From Heloderma charlesbogerti (taxonomy: Eukaryota; Chordata; Lepidosauria; Squamata; Helodermatidae): a stretch of DNA of 64,000 nucleotides. The notes beneath the pieces were generated by a model. The model ran no database searches. It was not told where the DNA came from and was given only the letters and a program-made list of their open reading frames with translations. Shown one piece after another: positions 10,200 through 21,281 of this stretch. Location of the stretch: the NCBI GenBank assembly GCA_026122225.1, contig JANEZZ010001898.1, positions 310,001 to 374,000 of the forward strand. The letters are read 5' to 3'. Positions within the stretch are counted from its first letter, which is position 1; every line of letters begins with the position of its first letter. A program made the position numbers and the translations under genes.

Positions 10200-11810
10200 A
10201 ATTCACTGAATCATGATGAATGTTATTTCAATTGAGCTATACAAAAAAGACCTCTCAAAATTCTCCACCCTATTTGTGGGTAGAGAAATTGAGGGAGGGG
10301 GGTAATTTCACTGGATTTCTCCAGGAAGAGGAAAAATCCTCAACTGTTTCTCACAGTTAGGGCTCACCATTGGCAGGGGTTGTAGCATAGCTTCTTTATT
10401 TTTTTCACAAGGGTTTTTGTTTTGTGTTGTTACTGCAAATGCCAACAACGTCAACTGTATTGGCAGATTGGCCCTCATTTTGCATCCAGCACAATGCAGG
10501 TGTGAAAGGGACAGTGTTGTGTCCAGCTCCAGGGAAGAGGTGGAGCTAGTGCTGTGCCAAAATCTGTTCTCCAATTTCCTGAAAGATTTCCCCCCCATGA
10601 AAATGTCTTCCATTGCTCTCCCTCACTGTCATTTTATAATGTGTTTTTATGGTGTTTTTGAGCTTACCTAATCTCTGTGAAGTGGCTGAGGGTGATATGT
10701 GTGTTTTCTTTCCATTACAAATCTCTCCATTGCTCTGCAGCCTCTCAGGCTACTTGGCCTTCCTGGTCTGAAAAGGCCTTATGGGAGGAATTATCTCATG
10801 ATGTCTTCCCCTGGGCTTTAATTGAAGTGCAAGACACTGAGGAGGCTACAAGCTGCCAGAGAGATGATTGTACAATGAAAGACAGGACACTCATGCACAC
10901 TCCTCAGCCACCTCATAAGTAAGGTAAGTACATGAACCCTGAACTCAACGCATGGGAATTGCTCTGATTTTTCTTCTTCCTTGAACTGATTTTTTTAAGC
11001 AATGCCTTTTCTATCAAATTTAGGGATGTACAAATCGTGCACCTTCAGTGCCCCTTGACTTCTGCAGTTTGCAGCCAGTGCTCCGTTCTGCTGTTCACAA
11101 GCCCCTGGAATTCTCCTCTTTTTTTTCTGCTCCAAAAATTACAAAGATAAATCCGTACCGAAAATTGTAATTCGGGTGCCCAGCCATCTCCGTGAGTCTG
11201 CATAACTTCTGTAAGAATCGCTGTTTTTCCTAAATATTTACGTATTTTTTTAAAAATTTAAATCCTCCATCTCGATTTACTTTCAGCCAAAACACTTCCT
11301 CTTCCTAGGGGCTTCCTCAAAGAAGGCTATCTTGGGTGTGCCTGAGCGATAAACTCTTTGTTTAAAGCAACACTGTTGTAAAGAAAGAAAAAACCTTTTA
11401 AAATGACCGTGCCGGTCCTTTAAAAGCCCCTAGGAAGAGGAAGTGTTTCGGCTGAAAGTAAATGGAGACAGAGGATTTCAATTTTAAAAAGAACACCCAC
11501 AAACAAGGCAGTGAGCACAATTAGTTTTTTTTAAAAAACTTGCGTATTTATTATCGGAATATACTACACTGCATTTTTATTTACGAAAATTCCGTGACTC
11601 TTTGCAGATGATGAAAAAAAAAGGCACATGACGGCTGGCTCTGCAGGACCTCGTGGTGCCATTCTGCAGAGGATTCCGTGGCATGGACTGAAGGGAATTC
11701 GATCCCATTTCAGTCCATGACGGAATTCTCTGGCATCCCTAATCAAATTGAGTGACAATGGTTGAGAAAATATGGGAGATTTTTTTTTTGGCACAGGATT
11801 AATTTAAATG
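10200..11810 (+). repeat. Unclassified dispersed repeat, copy 1 (interrupted by hAT-like element B)
   Basis: About 0.9 kb of this stretch aligns by eye in direct orientation with 42255-43300. Shared phrases include CACCCTATTTGTGG, GGGAAGAGGTGGAGCTA, CTCCAATTTCCTGAAA, TATGGGAGGAATTA, GTACAATGAAAGACAGGACA and CCACCTCATAAGTAAGGTAAG. The alignment resumes after the 721-bp insertion at 11021-11741 (GAGAAAATATGGG against GAAAAAATGTGG). No protein motif is visible, and stops interrupt all frames. The class is unknown: it could be a non-autonomous DNA element, a non-coding part of a LINE or an old LTR. Confidence 0.65.
11021..11741 (+). mobile_element. hAT-like element, copy B (perfect 8-bp target duplication)
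   Basis: Ends read TAGGGATGTACAAAT and TCTCTGGCATCCCTA. The flanks are ATCAAATT at 11013-11020 and ATCAAATT at 11742-11749, identical. The interior has an inverted repeat of about 37 bp (TTTACTTTCAGCCAAAACAC near 11275, inverse GTGTTTCGGCTGAAAGTAAA near 11445) and a right-end hairpin at about 11672-11727. It lacks the GATAGGCTACGTA palindromes of the hairpin-array copies but shares their termini, so it is a related subfamily. A second, truncated copy is at 18985-19412. No transposase frame. Confidence 0.88.
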
Positions 11811-11857
11811 AAGACAAGGGAAGTCAATATTGTTGATGAAACAGCCAAAGTATACGT

Positions 11858-12278
11858 TAGGGATGTATAATGATATATTATAGTTCATTTGTGGCCAGAA
11901 TGTGTCCCCTTTACACCCTTGAATATGAATGTGAGCACACTTTGCTGGCAAAGCTCACATATTCCTGACCTCGCAATGCTGGCTTAGCGTGCAATTCTAT
12001 GTATGCTGGGAGTTGTAGGCCTTTTCTCTGTCTAAACATGCATAGGACTGTGCCCTTAAAAAATGTGTACTACAGAAAAAAAATGTACATTTTCATGCTT
12101 TCATCAATGGGGGAAATTATACATTTGGGTGTGTACTTTAACAAATGTGTACACTTTTCCCATTCAAACAACAACAATACAAGCTCACAATCAGGAACAG
12201 TAATGACGTGAAATGAGCTTCTAGATGGAACTTGGAGACCCTTGACAAGCTCAAACTTCACTGATTCTCCCATCCCTA
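11858..12278. mobile_element. hAT-like element, ATGTGTACATTT-rich subfamily
   Basis: It starts TAGGGATGTATAATG and ends GATTCTCCCATCCCTA. The interior contains AATGTGTACTACAG and AATGTACATTTTC phrases and GAGCTTCTAGATGGAACTTG, shared with the copy at 35836-36264. Target duplications are ambiguous (ACGTTAG on the left, ACATTAG on the right). Part of the span (11990-12060) carries another small repeat, also seen at 41380-41450. Confidence 0.5.
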
Positions 12279-12417
12279 ACATTAGTGCAAAGCTTTTATC
12301 CCCCCACTCATTTCCTCTTAAAAATAATTAAATGAAGCTGTCAGCCCCTGTGTTTGACTTACTGTAATTCTGGGGTGGGGAACCTGCATCCCTCAGACTA
12401 ATTTCATGCAGAACTTA

Positions 12418-12845
12418 TGGATGGGTGAATCAGTCAGGCTCGATTTAACCCAAGTTCCCATTTTTCCACTCTGTTACATTTATTCCATCCCATTTCCACA
12501 TTGGAATGAGAGTTCTGTTTTTTGAGTCTGCACAAAATAATTGTATTTTTTGTGTGTGTGCATTTTACAAAATACATGCTTTATTGTATACGTTACTGCA
12601 ACTGATTTTTCCATTCAATAATGCGCTTTGTCTGCCGTTTTCCAAATATACACATTTTTTTGTATGCGCTGTTTCAAATGTACACATTTCTATTTTGTGC
12701 GCAGCTGTGTGGGGTGAGGGAGCAGGTTGGAAACTTCACCACAGACTTCAGAAAAGTATGGATTCAAATTCTAGCTGCCATGTTCAAGTTTGGGAAGTGT
12801 GAATCTGTGAAATGTGAATTGAATGAATTTCTCATCTCTCCCTCG
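12418..12845. mobile_element. hAT-like element fragment, same subfamily as 35836
   Basis: The start is TGGATGGGTGAATCAGTCAG; the body has TGTGTGCATTTTACAAAATA and CAAATGTACACATTTC, and the end is GAATTTCTCATCTCTCCCTC. These are degenerate versions of the family termini and interior. Target duplication not found. Confidence 0.45.
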
Positions 12846-12934
12846 CAGAACCCAATGGTATCTGGCTGTCTGCATGCTACAGGCTCATTCTGGCTCTCTG
12901 GACTGCCCCTCTGGGAATCATTTCCAATTCTGCA

Positions 12935-13011
12935 TTGTGTGTGTGTGTGTGTATGTGTGTGATGTACAGAGAGAGAGAGAGAGAGAAAGAGAAGAGAAGA
13001 GAAGAGAAGAG
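12935..13011. repeat. (TG)n(GA)n(GAAAA)n compound microsatellite
   Basis: TG repeat, then a GA repeat, then AGAGA / AAGAG units in sequence. Confidence 0.95.
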
Positions 13012-15083
13012 GTGGCAAATGGTGTAGCTAGGGCTGGAAATCAGGGCTAAAATCCAGAGTGTTCCCCCCCCCATTGCTTCCCAGAGGGCAGCTAGTGATG
13101 GGGAGTGTGGCAAGCAGGCCTGGCATCAACACCAGCATAAGGCCTATCAGGGCCTACCAGTGCTGATGTTGGTTGCTGCATCATCTTTCGTCTTAGTTTT
13201 TAAGATGTATTATAGTCAGGGACTAGCCAGCTAGGCATACACATGGTTACAGGTGAACATTTCATCATTTTTACTTCATCAAAACAGTGCTTCTTCTCAG
13301 GTAAATGTGTTTAGGGCCGGGGCAGCAGAAGCAAATTCCTTTTGATTCCTGTTTTAATGATGGTGTGATAATTTAAGTGAGTTTAAATTGTGAAACTGAA
13401 CTTGCTTGAAGTATTTCTTGTTTTATCAGGGTGATTTTGTTTTGTTTTTATTTTTTGGTCTAACGTAAGAGGAATGTAGAAACAGATATAAAGCATGGAA
13501 TGGTGGCAGGTGGCGTGGGGAGAAGAGATATGTTAGTTGTGTTCGTCACAACTGAAATAATACCCATGGTGGGTACTAAAACCAACCCCCTCCCCAAAAA
13601 TGATTAAGTCCAGAGTCTAAAACTACCTACCTGCAGCACTGGCAGGGGGTGGGGGGACTAAGCACACCCACCAACAGCTCCCCCCGCCATTTTCCTGTGG
13701 GGCAGTAGTCCTTGCAGGAAAAACAGTTTCCCACCCCTGGTCTAAGTAAAAGATGGCCTGCATTTCCAACTAAATACATCACAGCCATTTCTCTTTCCTT
13801 GCTTTCACAATGGGATACGAAGGAAGGAAACAGAATGACAGGAGAGATTCAGGGACTCTCTGCATACTGCTAATAACACTGAAAATGCTGACACTCACTT
13901 TTCTTGAAGAAGATGAAAAGCAGATGATCTGTTATCTGCCCTAGATGAATATACTCTTCTTTTCAACCCTACTTGAGCTGCAAGACATTTGCTAAAATTA
14001 GGTGATGGTTGGCACTTTTCTAAGTACGCAATCATTCCTTCTGATGTGAAGTCTTCCTGCATCCTTGGGAGAGAGAAACACACACACACACCCTTGTTCA
14101 GTAAGCCTCTGGAATGAAATATGAAATATTTGTCTATAAAAGTTTCCATTACTCTTGACACAGAAGCATGACTGAGAAACTTAACTACCATAAACACTTT
14201 TCCAGGTATAAAAATAATCTGTGGGGAGGGGAATCATCTCCACAGGCAGCCACTTAACACCAAATGGATGAACAACATTCTCTGCACTCAGATTATTAGA
14301 GAACAATCCATATAAAGTAAGACTGAAACTTGCTTTTATTCAAGATAGATATCTCCTGAATAATCTTAGCAAGAGAACAAATAGATGTTACGTGATGTGC
14401 TCTAGTTAGACCCGTGTGCAAACTTGCACATGTTCTAACGAGACTCACACACCTGCTTATAAGGAATCTTCAGACATTGTCAATGGAGCGTTTGTGGCTA
14501 AGATGGCGATTCCCACCCAAAGAGTCACGCTCAGACACTGTTGGAAGGGATACCACCACAATGGCAATTGTAGTGAGGTTTACAAAGATTCAAATACACA
14601 AGCTGGTCTGGGGGAATTAGCTGAGCAAATGGATTTAACACTTAGGACCAGTTAGGGATGCTCCAGCCATCACCAAGTTATGCTTTGGTGGGGAAATGAG
14701 CTGCATTCTTGGTGAAGCTGACCACCAGGTCTAAAAGTAGCTTTCAAGACTGTGGGAAGGAGTCTTCCCGAGGCTTGAAGCCCCCCCCCCCATATACACA
14801 CACACGCACATACAGAAGGGAAAGGGGATGGAGGCTTCAATTTGTACTAAGACCTTCTAAAAACAATTATACCTTTCCTTGGGCTGAAGCCCTTTCCTGC
14901 AGACAGGAACTCGTGCGCGTTGCAATTCCTGGTCTCAGATGAAGAGGAAGGAAATCAGAGAGCCTCGACTAGGGGAGGCAAAATGGAGTCAGTACTGTTC
15001 ACTCAAAAGAGAGCTGCTTTGTAACTTAGAAATAGACTTGGATGTAACTTAACTTACATTTCTGGTTTGATAGCCTCCATTTA
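13012..15083. other. Intergenic sequence
   Basis: No gene found. It includes a short CA run near 14081 and a poly-C stretch near 14782. A weak inverted repeat lies around 13120-13175 (CAACACCAGCATAAGGCC against GGCCTACCAGTGCTGATG). Confidence 0.45.
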
Positions 15084-15107
15084 AACACACACACACACAC
15101 ACACACT
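15084..15107. repeat. (CA)n microsatellite
   Basis: About twelve CA units. Confidence 0.95.
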
Positions 15108-15589
15108 TACTTTTCTGGCTTTCTATAAATGGACCATGGTTGTCACTTTGAGTTATCATTCAGTGGAATGCTCTGCAGAACATTTAAAATGTTCTGATCA
15201 ATAATCAGACCCAAACTACAAGTTATGCTAATCATGTAGCATGAAGCTCAGCTCTAGTGTAAAAGCACTAGATTGGGACCACGGTACTCCAGGAAAGGAG
15301 GATTAAACATCTCCCCCCCCCATGCTGTTTGCTGCCCAACTCCTCCCCCCCCCCTCAAGTAGGGGAAGGGGGTTAACAGAAGAAAAAGTCTTCATTGGTG
15401 TCAATGGAGGGATTTTTTTCCTTTTAATAAAAGAATTTTGGGAACCAAATGGTGGTGGTAACGAAGTTTTATTCTCTTCTGGAGCACAGTGATCCTTATC
15501 TGAATCTGGGTCACATCCACTTACACTAGTGTAAATAAAGATAGCCCCAAGTGAAATACTATGCAATACTATTTTTTACCAGTCTACTG

Positions 15590-16145
15590 AAGGGGTCTGT
15601 GGGGGGGGGAGGTAATCCGTCCCTCACCCCGGAATGCTCCCTGGCCGGCTCTGCTCTGCAGCGAGTCCGCGGAGCCCTGAGCCGGGCCCATCCGCAGCCT
15701 GACGTCCGTCCACTGCCACGCAAATGGCATCTGGCATAGCAGACACCATTTGCATCCCTGCCCTTGGCCATGATAGCCTACGTAAATATTTACGCAGCCA
15801 ATCACGAAAAGAGCAGGGACGCAAATGGCATCCGCTACGCCATTTGCGTTCCTGCTCTTGGCCATGATAGGCTACATAAATATTTACATAGGCTATCACG
15901 ACCAAGGGCACGGCCGCTAATGGCGTCCGCTACGCCGGACGCCATTTGTGGCCGCAGCCTGGCAGCGGATGGCTGCGGAACGAAGACAACAGACCCGGAC
16001 TGGCCGGCGCCAGGTAGAGTCCGTCCCGACTGGGCTTTGCAGGGTGGTGGGGGGGAGCGGTCCGTTCCACCACAGACTCTGGGGGGGCGGATTCTAAAGA
16101 ATCCGGCCTCACTGGAGTCCGTGGCGGATTTCTCCGCCATCCCTA
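15590..16145 (+). mobile_element. Hairpin-array hAT-like element, copy C (left end degraded)
   Basis: The right end is TCTCCGCCATCCCTA. The interior holds two near-palindromes of the GATAGGCTACGTA type at about 15771-15802 and 15867-15898, separated by CGCAAATGGCATCCGCTACG-type palindromes. A subterminal stem-loop lies before the right end (GGATTC-TAAA-GAATCC at about 16088-16104, within a longer stem). A donor-like CAGGTAGAG lies near 16010. The left end is not the usual TAGGGATG, so it is truncated or replaced; the start given is approximate. Confidence 0.7.
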
Positions 16146-17143
16146 CTTTTCACCCCCTCAGTGCATATTTGTAAGTGACTTGATATTTCTAATGCCTTTA
16201 ATTACCATGAATGCCGATTCAGTGGACAGCAATTGAGTGGGTCTAGCTGATGCATAAAATCCTGGCAAGATCTTGTGTAGTAGTGAGACAAATGAGCTAA
16301 AAGGACATTAGGGCTGTTTCGTGCTGACCTTTGCTCCTCCCACCTGCAGACATTCCACTAATCTTACAAAACATTTTTTTTCATTGAATCTCCTGTATGT
16401 TACCCTTCAAAATGTTCCTTTAGTCAAAACTGGGTGGTAGTTTAGGTATTTGCATGTTTCCATGAAACGGTGATACTCTTATGTTTTATTCCTTCAAAAT
16501 TCTCCTGATAATTTGCGCAAACAGAAACTTTCAAATTCATTTCCAGGGAAGCAGAATCACTGCAGGTCAACCATACATTTTATTCACTTCCAGCCAAATC
16601 ATATGTGTGCATCAGTCCTAGAACATGGGTTATGCTTACTTGCTTGACAGACATATCCCTGGCAGCTGTATCTGCTGTCCATGCTTATTCTGGTGCTTGT
16701 TACGTTTTCTGCATTATCGTCTTTCCTTTCCCAGGCCACCATCTGGTAGGTGCTAAAATTACTTGTCCTTAAGATTACATTACCACTCCTAATGGAAAAG
16801 CAATGATGCTAACTGTTCAGATAAAAGCTAAACCACAAATGAATCATGACAAGTCAGCTCAAGGTATAGTTGGATATTCTCTGTGACACGAGCAGCAAGA
16901 TGTATAACCTGGCACAAAGACTGCAATCCAGTTAAATGTGAACAGTTGCATGGCAGCCATCTTTTTATTATTGCCTTGAACAGTACTAAACTAGCATACA
17001 TCCAAATTAATGCATTTCTGAACCATGGCTTTAAAAAAAACAAAAGTGGCTGGGAGGAAGAATCAATCTCTACTAGCCCAGACAAATGATCAGGTATCAC
17101 AGTTGAACTTTTCAAACTCGGTCATCATTTCTTGGTCCTATAG
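16146..17143. other. AT-rich intergenic sequence
   Basis: No gene or recognised repeat on either strand. Confidence 0.45.
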
Positions 17144-18115
17144 TAGGGATGGCGGAGAATTTCTCCACAATTCTCCAGGAGGCCGAATGCCAACGCATTC
17201 GGCCCCCTCGAAATTGGTGGTGAAATTCTCCGCCGCCCCCCCCCCCGGGATGGGACTTACCTCATGCGAGTGTCCCTCTCGGCTATTTGCATTGTCCTTA
17301 TTTTCGCCATAGTCTACGTAAATCTTTACGTAGACTACTGGGACCAAATAAGGAACGTGAATGGCGTCTCCCTATGGGGGCCGCCATTGGCGTACGTGCT
17401 TTTTTTTTTTTTCAAAGTCACCCGTGATAGGCTACGTGACGATTAACGTAGCCTATCATGGCTGACTTTGCAAATCTAGCCATGACAGGCTATGTTAATC
17501 GTTACGTAGCCTATCACAGGGACTTTTTTTTTTTTTAACTTTTCTTGTAATGGCGGCGGCAGCCGGTCAAAAGACCGGCTGCTGCCCCTGCCCCTGACGA
17601 AGACCTGCCGAACCGCCGCCGGGACCCGCCGCCGGGAGGGACATTCGTGAAAGGTAAGTCCCATCCCGGCGGGGGGTGGGGGGGCGGAGAATTTCTCCCT
17701 GAACAACCTTTGGAGGACCGAATGTGTTGGCACTCGGCCCCCCGAAGTTTCGGGGAGAAATTCTCCCCCATCCCTAGATAGGCTACGTGACGATTTACAT
17801 AGCCTATCATGGCTGACTTTGGAAATCTAGCCGTGATAGGCTACGTAAATCGTAGGTTACGTAGCCTATCATGGGTGTGTGTGTGTGTGTGTTTTTTCTT
17901 CTGGACTTTCTTTTTTCGCGGCCGGGTAGACAGGGCACTCCTCCCTGGCCTGAATTTCGGCGGCAAGGGATGGGGCGCCTCCCCCCCAGCCTGAATTTCG
18001 GCCAGGTGAGGCAGGGCACCCCCCCTCGCCTGAACTTCGGGGGGAGAAACAAAGCGCCTCCCCCCCACCACAAAGCAAGCTGCGGGACAAGGTAAGTCCC
18101 TTTCGTCCATCCCTA
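17144..18115. mobile_element. Chimeric hairpin-array element (two right-type ends plus a left-type end)
   Basis: The left boundary TAGGGATGGCGGAG is a right-type end in reverse orientation. A second right-type end in forward orientation closes at 17776 (TTCTCCCCCATCCCTA), after a GGTAAGT at about 17651. Directly after it the palindromes resume (about 17777-17808 and 17836-17870), followed by a left-type end in reverse orientation, closing at 18115 (GGTAAGTCCC, then CATCCCTA). Further palindromes are at about 17310, 17427 and 17485. No matching 8-bp flanks were found for 17144/17776 or for 17144/18115, so the structure is a rearranged or recombined composite rather than one clean insertion. 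Confidence 0.7.
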
Positions 18116-18148
18116 TAAATGAGTTGTTGCCATCTCATTTTGTTTGTG

Positions 18149-18265
18149 AAAGGGATGTAAGAAAATTCCGCCACGGACTCCAGTGAGACCAGATTCTTTA
18201 GAATCAGGCCCCGCGGAGTCCATGACGGAATGGCCTCCCCCACCCCGCCACCCCAAGGAATCCCC
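18149..18265 (-). mobile_element. Fragment of a hairpin-array right end (copy C subfamily)
   Basis: AAGGGATGTAAGAAAATTCC, then GCCACGGACTCCAGTGAG and TTCTTTAGAATC match, inverted, the last 90 bp of copy C at 16055-16145, including the GATTCT-TTA-GAATC stem. Only this end is present. Confidence 0.65.
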
Positions 18266-18290
18266 CTGGGATGGACCTACAAAGGTGAGC

Positions 18291-18931
18291 AGAGAGGAGA
18301 ACCAACTCTGTGCATGTCTACTCAGAAGTAAGTCTTACTGAGTTCAATGCAACTTACTCCTACACATGTCAGCACCCCACTTGCCCCCAGCTCAGCTTTG
18401 TATTTCCATATCCAGCTCATTAGCAAACCTCCTGTTAGTTATCTCAGAAGACCCTTGGGTGAAGGGGGGGGGTTTCCAGGGAACAGCTGGATGGAGAGAG
18501 ATTACACACACACACACACACACACACACAAATATAGTTCTTCATATTCCCTGGTATGTTTATTCCTCATTTTGTCCATTCTCCGAGCATGTGCAGTGTG
18601 CTTTTTTATTCAAACAAAGAGAAGGTTGCTGATCTTTCCCTTCATGCTGCATTTGTACAAGTGTGACTGCTTCAAAAATAACTTTCCATTATACTGTCTC
18701 TTTTTCTTCAAGAGTTTCATATAATATAACAGAAGTATGATGTAGTGGTTAGAGTCCAGCCCAAAGTCACCCAGTGAGATAACTAACAGGAGGTTTGCTA
18801 ATGAGCTGGATGTGGAAATACAAAGCTGAGCAGGGGGCAAGTGGGGTGCTGACATGTGTAGGAGTAAGTGGCATTGAACTCAATAAGACTTACTTCTGAG
18901 TAGACATGCACAGAGTTGGTTCTTCTCTCCA
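18291..18931. repeat. Large inverted repeat (about 155-bp arms)
   Basis: The left arm is about 18291-18446 and the right arm about 18776-18931. They share, inverted, the phrases GAGAACCAACTCTGTGCATG, TGTCAGCACCCCACTTGCCC and GGTTTGCTAATGAGCTGGAT, with few differences. Part of each arm is the common squamate unit with TGCATGTCTACTCAGAAGTAAG. The spacer holds a (CA)n run at 18504-18530 and a fragment reading TGTAGTGGTTAGAGTC that looks like a SINE head. Confidence 0.85.
18504..18530. repeat. (CA)n microsatellite
   Basis: About thirteen CA units within the spacer of the inverted repeat. Confidence 0.95.
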
Positions 18932-18984
18932 TTTTAGCCTCACAATATCACAATAGAAAGCCTTGCAGGGGGAATAACACTCTT

Positions 18985-19020
18985 GCAGGGCTCCAGACCG
19001 GCATGGTTATTTTAAAAGTT

Positions 19021-19081
<61 letters not shown>

Positions 19082-19412
19082 AAACAGCATTGCTTTAAGC
19101 AAAGAGTGCATCGTTCAGGCACACCTAGGACAGCCTTGCTTTGGGAAGCCCGAGGTGGAGAAAGTGTTTTGGCTGAAAGTAATTACTGCACGTCTCAGGG
19201 CAGGGGGGAAAATACGTAAATATCTACAAAAAATAGCCTTTCTTACGGAAGTTATGCAGAATTATGGCTGTCGGTACGGATTTGTCTTCGTAATTTTCGG
19301 AGCGGGAAAAAAAAGAGGAGAATTCCGGGGGCTTGCGAATGATGGTACGGAGCACTGGTCGCAAACTGCAGAAGTCAAGCAGCACGGAAGGTACACCATT
19401 CGTACATCCCTA
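18985..19412 (-). mobile_element. hAT-like element, truncated copy of the B subfamily
   Basis: Inverted relative to copy B, it shares GACCGGCATGGTTATTTTAA, GCATTGCTTTAAGCAAAGAG, AAGTGTTTTGGCTGAAAGTA, GAAGTTATGCAGA, AAAAGAGGAGAATTCC and GCAAACTGCAGAAGTCAAG, and ends at CGTACATCCCTA. The far end is missing. A (TTTC)n tract at 19018-19080 lies exactly where copy B has a short GAAAGAAA run. Confidence 0.75.
19018..19080. repeat. (TTTC)n microsatellite inside a hAT-like copy
   Basis: About fifteen uninterrupted TTTC units. Confidence 0.97.
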
Positions 19413-19727
19413 CGTCCCAGCTGGACAGCCACTTCTCAGCCCGGGTCTTGCTGTGGCTGCAGCAGAAGCAGGAGTAGAGGCTCCCAGCAATTGTTTGGGG
19501 GCGGTGGGGCATCAGCGGCGCTCCTGCTGCCTGCCCTCCAGCTGGGGCTGGTGTGTGCATGCCAGAGCACAGGATTGGAGCTGCAGCTGCCGTCCCGGAA
19601 ACCTCGGCTCCTTGGTTGCCCTCTCCCTCCTTAAAGGAGCAGAGAAGGCGAGTCTCGGCCTGAGCCGAGTTTTGCTGGGGCTTGGTGGCCCAAGGTTTGG
19701 GGGCTGGGTCCTGGGGCCTTTGAGGAG
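19413..19727. other. GC-richer intergenic sequence
   Basis: It contains GC-rich open frames on both strands without recognisable motifs. No gene is supported. Confidence 0.4.
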
Positions 19728-19900
19728 GGGCCACAGCTCAGTGTGATGGAGCACCTGCTTTGTGTGCAGAAAGTCCCAGGCTCAATCCCCAGCTTCCCCA
19801 GGTAGGGCAAGGAAATAATCCTGCCTGAAACCCTGGAGAGCTGCTGCCAACTCCTGCTGGTGGAGACTGGTAGCCCAGTGGGGTGAGGGTGGGGTTCTTT
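19728..19900 (+). mobile_element. tRNA-derived SINE (GGGGCCACAGCTCAGTG head)
   Basis: The head GGGGCCACAGCTCAGTGTGA is an A-box-containing tRNA-like start. CAGGCTCAATCCCCAG follows as a degenerate B box. The body phrase CCTGCCTGAAACCCTGGAGA is the one usually seen in this squamate SINE. It is 3' diverged and the tail is unclear. Confidence 0.75.
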
Positions 19901-19984
19901 TGGTGGCACACCTCCTGGGCAGTCCCTCAATTCATTTTGCTGGGCAGAGGCTTTAACGTTTCCTCTGAGTGTGTGGTCTGAAGG

Positions 19985-20075
19985 AATATGAGGCTTCTGC
20001 TTTTCTGAAGCTAAGCAGGGTTAGGTCTGGTCAGTATTTGGAGGGGTGACCTCCTGAGAATCCCATAGAGATACA
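19985..20075 (+). repeat. 5S-rRNA-derived repeat fragment
   Basis: GAAGCTAAGCAGGGTTAGG and TGGTCAGTATTTGGAGGGGT, then GACCTCCTGAGAAT, match the internal region of vertebrate 5S rRNA (helices III-V) with many changes. It is a SINE head or pseudogene, not a functional 5S gene, because the ends are absent. Confidence 0.65.
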
Positions 20076-20261
20076 TATGTATTTCCATTTTCTGTTTCGA
20101 TTTGTGGGAGTATCAGGCAGCAAGGCCTGAATTGAGATCCCCCCTCCTTTTTGTTTGTGTATTCTGTTACCGTTGTGGTGGGTGGGCTGTCCTATAGGGC
20201 TACGTCATCAATCATTTGTACAGGATGCCTTGGAGGAGGCATGATTCTTCCTCTGAAGATG

Positions 20262-20508
20262 AGGATCTAGTGGTTAGAGTGGGACTTGGAAGATCCAGAT
20301 TCTAGTCCCCACATGGCCATGAAGCTCACTGGATGACTTTGGGCCAGTCATTGACTGTTAGCCTAACCTACCTCACAGGGTTGTTGTGATGATAAAATGC
20401 AGAGGAGGAGGGCCATGTAAGCCACCTTGGGTTCCTTGCAAGAGGAAAAAAGGTGGGGATATAAATGTAATTAAAATAAACAAACAAACAAACAAATAAA
20501 TAAATAAG
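20262..20508 (+). mobile_element. tRNA-derived SINE with LINE-like tail
   Basis: The head reads CTAGTGGTTAGAGTGGGACT, with AGATTCTAGTCCCCAC as a worn B box. It is followed by GCCATGAAGCTCACTGGATG and AACCTACCTCACAGGGTTGT, the usual SINE body, and a tail with GGATATAAATG and an (AAAC)n(AAAT)n tract. A minus-strand relative is at 28190-28368 and a remnant at 33715-33845. Confidence 0.8.
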
Positions 20509-21049
20509 TGATTTATGGGTGGTGTTTGGTTGAGTGAGTCACAAAAGTATTCAGGCCTGATGTACATCTGACTTCAGAAGTGGTAGGAGGGAGGAATCTC
20601 ATCCCTGGTTCACCCATCCCTATACTGGGCTAGATGTAAAAATAAATAATGTGGCCTGGCATAAGGCAGAACTTGTTAATTATTGAGACACATTGTACAT
20701 ATGATATTTATCTATATCAGGGGTGGGCAACTCACAGGGATTGGGAGGTTACATTGCTCCCCAGACCCCTGACTCCCAGCACCCAGTTTGCTGCAAAATT
20801 TTCTATGGTGGCAAAGAAATTTTGTTTTAAAATGAGTGGCAATTTTGCTTGGAAGCTTACAGGAGTGGGATTCTGCTTCCAAATAAAGTGCATACTCCCC
20901 ACAGGACTTGTTTTAAAGACAAATCTCTGCAAAATCTCAGTGGCAAATTTGGTGGTGGTGGTGGTGGTGGGACAGTGGGGGGCAAACAAAAGACCTAGGG
21001 CCCACCTGTGGACCATGTTACCCATCTCTGATCTCATTAAACATTATTC
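20509..21049. other. Intergenic sequence with (GGT)n tract
   Basis: A GGT repeat at about 20949-20970. Nothing else recognised. Confidence 0.45.
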
Positions 21050-21281
21050 TGAAATTTCAGCTGGTCCAGAATGCTGCTGCCAGATTGTTGACTGGAGCTG
21101 GTTATAGGGAGTGTGTTACTCCCTTGTTACAACAGCTTCACTAGCTACTAGTCTGTTTCCAGGCAGAATTCCAACTGTTGGTTATGACCTATAAAGCCCT
21201 ATACAGCTTGGGACCGGACTACCTGAAAGACCACTTCCTCCTATATGAGCCTGCCCAGCCTGTAAGCACTTCTGGAGAGGC
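21050..21281 (+). mobile_element. L2-type LINE 3' coding end, part 1
   Basis: Conceptual translation gives LVQNAAARLLTGAGY near 21060, then a worn LHWLPV block and VMTYKALYSLGPDYLKD at 21181-21231. This is the conserved C-terminal region of L2-type reverse transcriptase proteins. A stop and small changes interrupt it. The same LINE continues at 22025-22074 and 23381-23650, on either side of later insertions. Confidence 0.75.
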
